Assembly: GCA_900543825.1 (NCBI GenBank)
Contig: UQSR01000013.1
Coordinates: 1-25,193, forward strand
Direction: 5' to 3'
Length of the DNA: 25,193 nucleotides
From: an uncultured Mycoplasmatota bacterium
GTDB taxonomy: Bacteria; Bacillota_I; Bacilli_A; RF39; UBA660
Part shown: positions 21,847 through 25,193 of the stretch, in pieces
How positions within the stretch are numbered: the first letter of the stretch is position 1
Layout of the letters: each line of letters opens with the position of its first letter
The notes under the pieces: model-generated
What the model saw: the letters and a program-made list of their open reading frames with translations, nothing else
The model's database searches: none
Told to the model about the DNA's origin: nothing
Position numbers and translations under genes: made by a program

Positions 21847-24480
21847 ATGACAAAGTATGTATATGCCTTCACCGAAGGAAATAAAGATATGCGTAATCTA
21901 TTAGGAGGTAAGGGTGCTAACCTAGCAGAAATGACTAATTTAGGACTTCCAATACCTAAAGGATTTACCATTACTACAGAAGCTTGTATAAATTATTATA
22001 AAGAAAGTAAAAAAATATCAAAAGATATTGAAGAAGAAATATTTTCTAATATAAAATTATTAGAAGAACAAATAGGTAAAGAATTTGGCTCTAATGATAA
22101 TCCTCTATTAGTATCTGTAAGAAGTGGAGCAAGAGCTAGTATGCCTGGTATGATGGATACAATTCTAAATCTAGGATTAAATGATATAAGCGTTGAAGGT
22201 CTAGCTAAGAAGACAGGAAACGAAAGATTTGCCTATGACTCATATCGAAGATTTATTCAAATGTATTCAGATGTTGTTATGGAAGTAAATAAATCTTTTT
22301 TTGAAAAAATAATAGATGAAGTAAAAAAAGAAAAAAATATAACATATGATACTGAACTTACAGTAGAAGACTTAAAAGAATTAGTAAAAAGATTTAAAAA
22401 AGTATATAGTGACCATATGCATGGAGAAGAATTTCCTCAAGATCCAAAAGAGCAATTGATTGGAGCTGTCGAAGCTGTATTTAGATCATGGAATAATAAA
22501 AGAGCCATTGTATATAGAAGAATGAATGACATTCCAGGAGATTGGGGAACAGCAGTCAATGTACAATCAATGGTTTTTGGTAACATGGGAGAAAACTCAG
22601 GAACAGGAGTAGCCTTTACTAGAGATCCCGCAACAGGTAAAAAAGGTATTTACGGAGAATATCTAATAAACGCTCAAGGAGAGGATGTAGTAGCAGGAGT
22701 AAGAACTCCAGAGCCAATTACTAAATTACAAGAAGATATGCCAGAATGTTATAATGAATTTATCCATATAGCAGATAGTTTAGAAAAACATTATCGTGAT
22801 ATGCAAGATATGGAATTTACTATTGAAGAAGGAAAATTATATATATTACAAACAAGAAATGGAAAAAGAACTGCTAAAGCAGCCATAAAGATAGCATGTG
22901 ATTTAATAGACGAAAATATGATAACAGAAAAAGAAGCACTATTAAGAATAGATGCCAAAAGCCTAGATCAATTATTACATCCAACCTTTAATGATGAAGC
23001 ACTAAAAGAAGGAATAGAAATAGGAGAAGCCCTTCCTGCATCTCCAGGAGCTGCTGCTGGTAAAGTAGTATTTACAGCATTAGATGCTAAAAAACAAGGA
23101 AAAGGTGGCAAAGGTGAAAGAGTTGTATTAGTAAGATTAGAAACAACTCCAGAAGATATTGAAGGAATGACAGCTTCTCAAGGAATTTTAACAGGTAGAG
23201 GTGGTAGGACATCACATGCTGCTGTTGTAGCACGTGGTATGGGAACATGTTGCGTAGCAGGTTGTACTCAAATGAGTATCAATGAAGAAGAAAAATATTT
23301 CACTTTAGGTGGATATACATTCCATGAAGGAGACTATATTTCAATAGATGGAAATACCGGAAAAATATATAAGGGAGATATAAAAACAGAAGAAGCCACT
23401 GTAAGTGGAGACTTCGGAAGAATAATGTCTTTAGCAGATAAATATAGAACACTAGGAATAAGAACAAATGCCGATAATCCAAAAGATACCAAAAAAGCTA
23501 TTGAATTAGGAGCAGAAGGAATAGGATTATGTAGAACAGAACACATGTTCTTTGAAGAAGATAGAATACCAAAAATAAGAAAAATGATTCTTTCAGAAAC
23601 ATCAGAAGAAAGAACCAAAGCATTAAATGAATTAATACCATTTCAAAAAAGTGACTTCAAAGCTATGTATAAAGAACTAAAAGGCATGCCTATGACAGTA
23701 AGATATCTAGATCCACCACTTCATGAATTCTTACCATCGGAAGATGAAGAAATAATATCACTAGCAAAAGAAATGAATGTAACAGTAGAACATCTAAAAA
23801 ATAAAATAGCAGAATTACATGAATTCAATCCAATGATGGGACATCGTGGATGTAGATTAGATGTAACATATCCGGAAATAGCAAAAATGCAAACCAGAGC
23901 TTTAATAGAAGCCGCTATCGAAGTAAATGAAGAAGAAGGATATAATATTACACCAGAAATCATGATACCATTAGTAGGTGAAGAGAAGGAACTTAAGTTT
24001 GTTAAGGATATTGTTGTAGAAATAGCCGAAGAAGTAAAAAAAGAAAAAAAATCTAATATAAAGTATCATATTGGTACTATGATAGAAGTACCAAGAGCAG
24101 CCCTTCTAGCAGATGAAATAGCTAAAGAAGCAGAATTCTTCTCATTTGGTACTAATGATTTAACACAATTAACTTTTGGCTTTTCAAGAGATGATGCCGG
24201 TAAATTCTTAGATTCCTACTATCAAAACCAAATATATGAAATAGATCCATTTGCTAAATTAGATCAAAAAGGAGTAGGAAAATTAGTAGAAATGGCAGTA
24301 GAAAAAGGAAAAAGTACTAGAAGTGATATCAAACTAGGTATTTGTGGAGAACATGGAGGAGAACCATCATCAATAGAATTCTTCCACAAAGTAGGATTAG
24401 ACTATGTATCATGTTCTCCATATAGAGTTCCTATTGCCAGATTAGCAGCTGCTCAAGCAAAACTAAAAGAAAATATATAA
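21847..24480 (+). CDS. ppdK: Pyruvate, phosphate dikinase
   Basis: 877 residues, the normal length. It interconverts PEP + AMP + PPi and pyruvate + ATP + Pi; in anaerobes without a classical pyruvate kinase route it can work in glycolysis or in PEP supply. The ATP-grasp N-domain begins GGKGANLAEMTNLGLPIPKGF, with VRSGARASMPGMMDT and DWGTAVNVQSMVFGN. The swivelling phosphohistidine domain has GRGGRTSHAAVVARGMG with His457. The TIM-barrel domain has GIGLCRTEHMF, EVPRAALLADEIA and GICGEHGGEP with catalytic Cys833. These positions sit two residues from those of the Clostridium symbiosum enzyme (H455, C831). GGAGAGTTGATAAT precedes the ATG. No regulatory protein gene is adjacent. Confidence 0.97.
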   Translation: MTKYVYAFTEGNKDMRNLLGGKGANLAEMTNLGLPIPKGFTITTEACINYYKESKKISKDIEEEIFSNIKLLEEQIGKEFGSNDNPLLVSVRSGARASMPGMMDTILNLGLNDISVEGLAKKTGNERFAYDSYRRFIQMYSDVVMEVNKSFFEKIIDEVKKEKNITYDTELTVEDLKELVKRFKKVYSDHMHGEEFPQDPKEQLIGAVEAVFRSWNNKRAIVYRRMNDIPGDWGTAVNVQSMVFGNMGENSGTGVAFTRDPATGKKGIYGEYLINAQGEDVVAGVRTPEPITKLQEDMPECYNEFIHIADSLEKHYRDMQDMEFTIEEGKLYILQTRNGKRTAKAAIKIACDLIDENMITEKEALLRIDAKSLDQLLHPTFNDEALKEGIEIGEALPASPGAAAGKVVFTALDAKKQGKGGKGERVVLVRLETTPEDIEGMTASQGILTGRGGRTSHAAVVARGMGTCCVAGCTQMSINEEEKYFTLGGYTFHEGDYISIDGNTGKIYKGDIKTEEATVSGDFGRIMSLADKYRTLGIRTNADNPKDTKKAIELGAEGIGLCRTEHMFFEEDRIPKIRKMILSETSEERTKALNELIPFQKSDFKAMYKELKGMPMTVRYLDPPLHEFLPSEDEEIISLAKEMNVTVEHLKNKIAELHEFNPMMGHRGCRLDVTYPEIAKMQTRALIEAAIEVNEEEGYNITPEIMIPLVGEEKELKFVKDIVVEIAEEVKKEKKSNIKYHIGTMIEVPRAALLADEIAKEAEFFSFGTNDLTQLTFGFSRDDAGKFLDSYYQNQIYEIDPFAKLDQKGVGKLVEMAVEKGKSTRSDIKLGICGEHGGEPSSIEFFHKVGLDYVSCSPYRVPIARLAAAQAKLKENI

Positions 24481-24503
24481 TCATTAAAAATTATTTTTTC
24501 ACT

Positions 24504-24521
24504 GCAAGCCTGTAGTCTTGC
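24504..24521 (+). repeat. Hairpin C of tandem pair 2 (shared-tip element)
   Basis: GCAAG (24504-24508) pairs with CTTGC (24517-24521) around the loop CCTGTAGT. The tip AAG-CCTGTAGT-CTT has the same frame as hairpin A after mgtA. It lies 23 nt after the ppdK stop and has no T-run. Confidence 0.7.
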
Positions 24522-24526
24522 TAGCG

Positions 24527-24553
24527 TTATTTGGAGCCTGGGTCTCCAAATAA
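24527..24553 (+). repeat. Hairpin D of tandem pair 2 (shared-tip element)
   Basis: TTATTTGGAG (24527-24536) pairs perfectly with CTCCAAATAA (24544-24553) around CCTGGGT. The tip GAG-CCTGGGT-CTC corresponds to hairpin B after mgtA. It sits 5 nt after hairpin C and is not followed by a U-tract. Confidence 0.8.
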
Positions 24554-24600
24554 ACATTAATTAAGATAATTTTTAGAAAAATATAGTATATTTATATTAC

Positions 24601-24639
24601 ATTTATTAGTGCAAAAATATAGTAGTACGACTAATAAAT
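24601..24639. repeat. Perfect 10-bp inverted repeat
   Basis: ATTTATTAGT (24601-24610) and ACTAATAAAT (24630-24639) flank 19 nt. It lies between the tandem hairpins and the ppdK terminator, with no T-run. Role unknown. Confidence 0.6.
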
Positions 24640-24662
24640 GATACCAGTTAAAAATTTAGAAT

Positions 24663-24690
24663 AACTTCATCAAAAGATGGAGTTTTCTTT
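24663..24690 (+). terminator. Terminator before the hydrolase gene
   Basis: AACTTCATC (24663-24671) pairs with GATGGAGTT (24676-24684, one G-U) across an AAAA loop, then TTCTTTT. It is the only convincing terminator after ppdK, which implies a 3' UTR of about 200 nt that includes the hairpin pair. Confidence 0.75.
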
Positions 24691-24697
24691 TACTTTA

Positions 24698-24706
24698 TGA
24701 TACAAT
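24698..24706 (+). promoter_or_regulatory. Extended -10 promoter of the hydrolase gene
   Basis: TGA then TACAAT (24701-24706). The leader would be about 13 nt and starts at AGGAG. Confidence 0.55.
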
Positions 24707-24725
24707 CATATTAGGAGTTGATAAA

Positions 24726-25193
24726 ATGAAAACAGAAAAAATAAAATCAAGTAGTGATAATCTAGAATTAGAAATAGCCCATATAGAACCAAATAGCGAA
24801 ATAAAAGGAGTAGTACAAATATCCCATGGAATGGCTGAACATAAAGAAAGATATTATGATTTCATGGAATATTTAAAAGATAATGGCTATGCTGTGGTAA
24901 TTCATGACCATCGAGGCCATGGTGCAAGTGTTAAAAGCAAAGAAGATTTAGGTTATTTTTATACTGATAATATAGATTATATAATAAATGACTTATATGA
25001 TGTAACAAAATATATAAAGAAAAAATATAAAAACAAGAAAATATATCTATTTAGTCATAGTATGGGAACATTAGTAGCTAGAGGTTATATTCAAAAATAT
25101 GATAATGAAATAGAAAAATTAATATTATGCGGTCCTCCTACTAAAAACGAATTAACAAAATTTGCCATAAAATTATCAAAACTAAGTAATCAT
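24726..25193 (+). CDS. Alpha/beta hydrolase, lysophospholipase-like (3'-truncated)
   Basis: The first 156 residues of a protein that runs past the right edge. GVVQISHGMAEHKERYYDF carries the oxyanion region, AVVIHDHRGHGAS the family DHRGHG motif, and IYLFSHSMGTLVARGY the nucleophile elbow with the catalytic Ser in SHSMG (the first Gly of GxSxG is Ser here, a common variant in this group). This is the serine aminopeptidase S33 / monoacylglycerol lipase-like family, cytosolic, acting on lysophospholipids or monoacylglycerols; the exact substrate is not predictable. The catalytic Asp and His should lie beyond the window. AGGAGTTGAT precedes the ATG. Confidence 0.88.
   Translation, partial: MKTEKIKSSSDNLELEIAHIEPNSEIKGVVQISHGMAEHKERYYDFMEYLKDNGYAVVIHDHRGHGASVKSKEDLGYFYTDNIDYIINDLYDVTKYIKKKYKNKKIYLFSHSMGTLVARGYIQKYDNEIEKLILCGPPTKNELTKFAIKLSKLSNH

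Overview
The window is strongly AT-rich bacterial chromosome. It fits an uncultured, small-genome member of the Bacilli (an Erysipelotrichia / RF39-like lineage close to Mycoplasmatota); this placement is inference. The support is the AT-biased codon use, the infC-rpmI-rplT and rplM-rpsI operons with Gram-positive style leaders, a CotE spore-coat gene, a miaB-ymcA-like gene pair and a BspA-like DUF285 surface protein. Tryptophan is written TGG and long housekeeping frames contain no TGA, so this is the standard bacterial code and not the mycoplasma code.

Layout. 1-1.23 kb: 3' part of a repeat-rich surface protein. 1.25-3.1 kb: a TIGR04086-type membrane protein (-), a DUF421/YetF membrane protein and a sirtuin. 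3.1-6.3 kb: CotE, with a possible mother-cell promoter, and a MgtA-type P-type ATPase. 6.34-6.40 kb: a tandem pair of hairpins with identical loops. 6.45-7.95 kb: an L20-type leader with an attenuator, then infC (apparent AUA start), rpmI and rplT (long Lys/Thr/Ala tail). 7.92-9.28 kb: an insert bounded by a 37-bp direct repeat of the rplT 3' end and terminator. It carries a strongly promoted candidate small RNA and a convergent DUF3644 (HEPN-type) gene broken by one in-frame TAA. 9.3-14.7 kb: lepA, a divergent RNB nuclease, miaB and a YlbF/YmcA-like gene. 14.8-17.65 kb: a PilB/GspE ATPase (-) divergent from two prepilin-like genes and a membrane-anchored protein. 17.7-19.6 kb: tRNA-Ser(GCU) and uvrC. 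19.7-20.7 kb: L13-type leader, rplM, rpsI. 20.8-21.7 kb: an unrecognised gene. 21.8-24.5 kb: ppdK, followed by a second tandem pair of hairpins with the same tip motif. 24.7 kb to the edge: a truncated alpha/beta hydrolase.

Functionally the region is mostly translation (IF3, bL35, bL20, EF4, uL13, uS9, MiaB, tRNA-Ser), with DNA repair (UvrC), RNA decay (RNB), energy metabolism (PPDK), Mg transport, a type IV pilus/competence-like apparatus and a trace of sporulation (CotE). Many starts are set by a GGTGAT-type Shine-Dalgarno, the 3' half of the full anti-SD complement. Several genes appear to have leaders of only about 9-18 nt.

The observations most worth follow-up are the direct-repeat-bounded DUF3644/small-RNA insert in the rplT-lepA gap, the two tandem hairpin pairs that share an AGCCT...GTCT tip on unrelated stems, the AUA start of infC, the altered active site of the RNB protein, and the cotE promoter.
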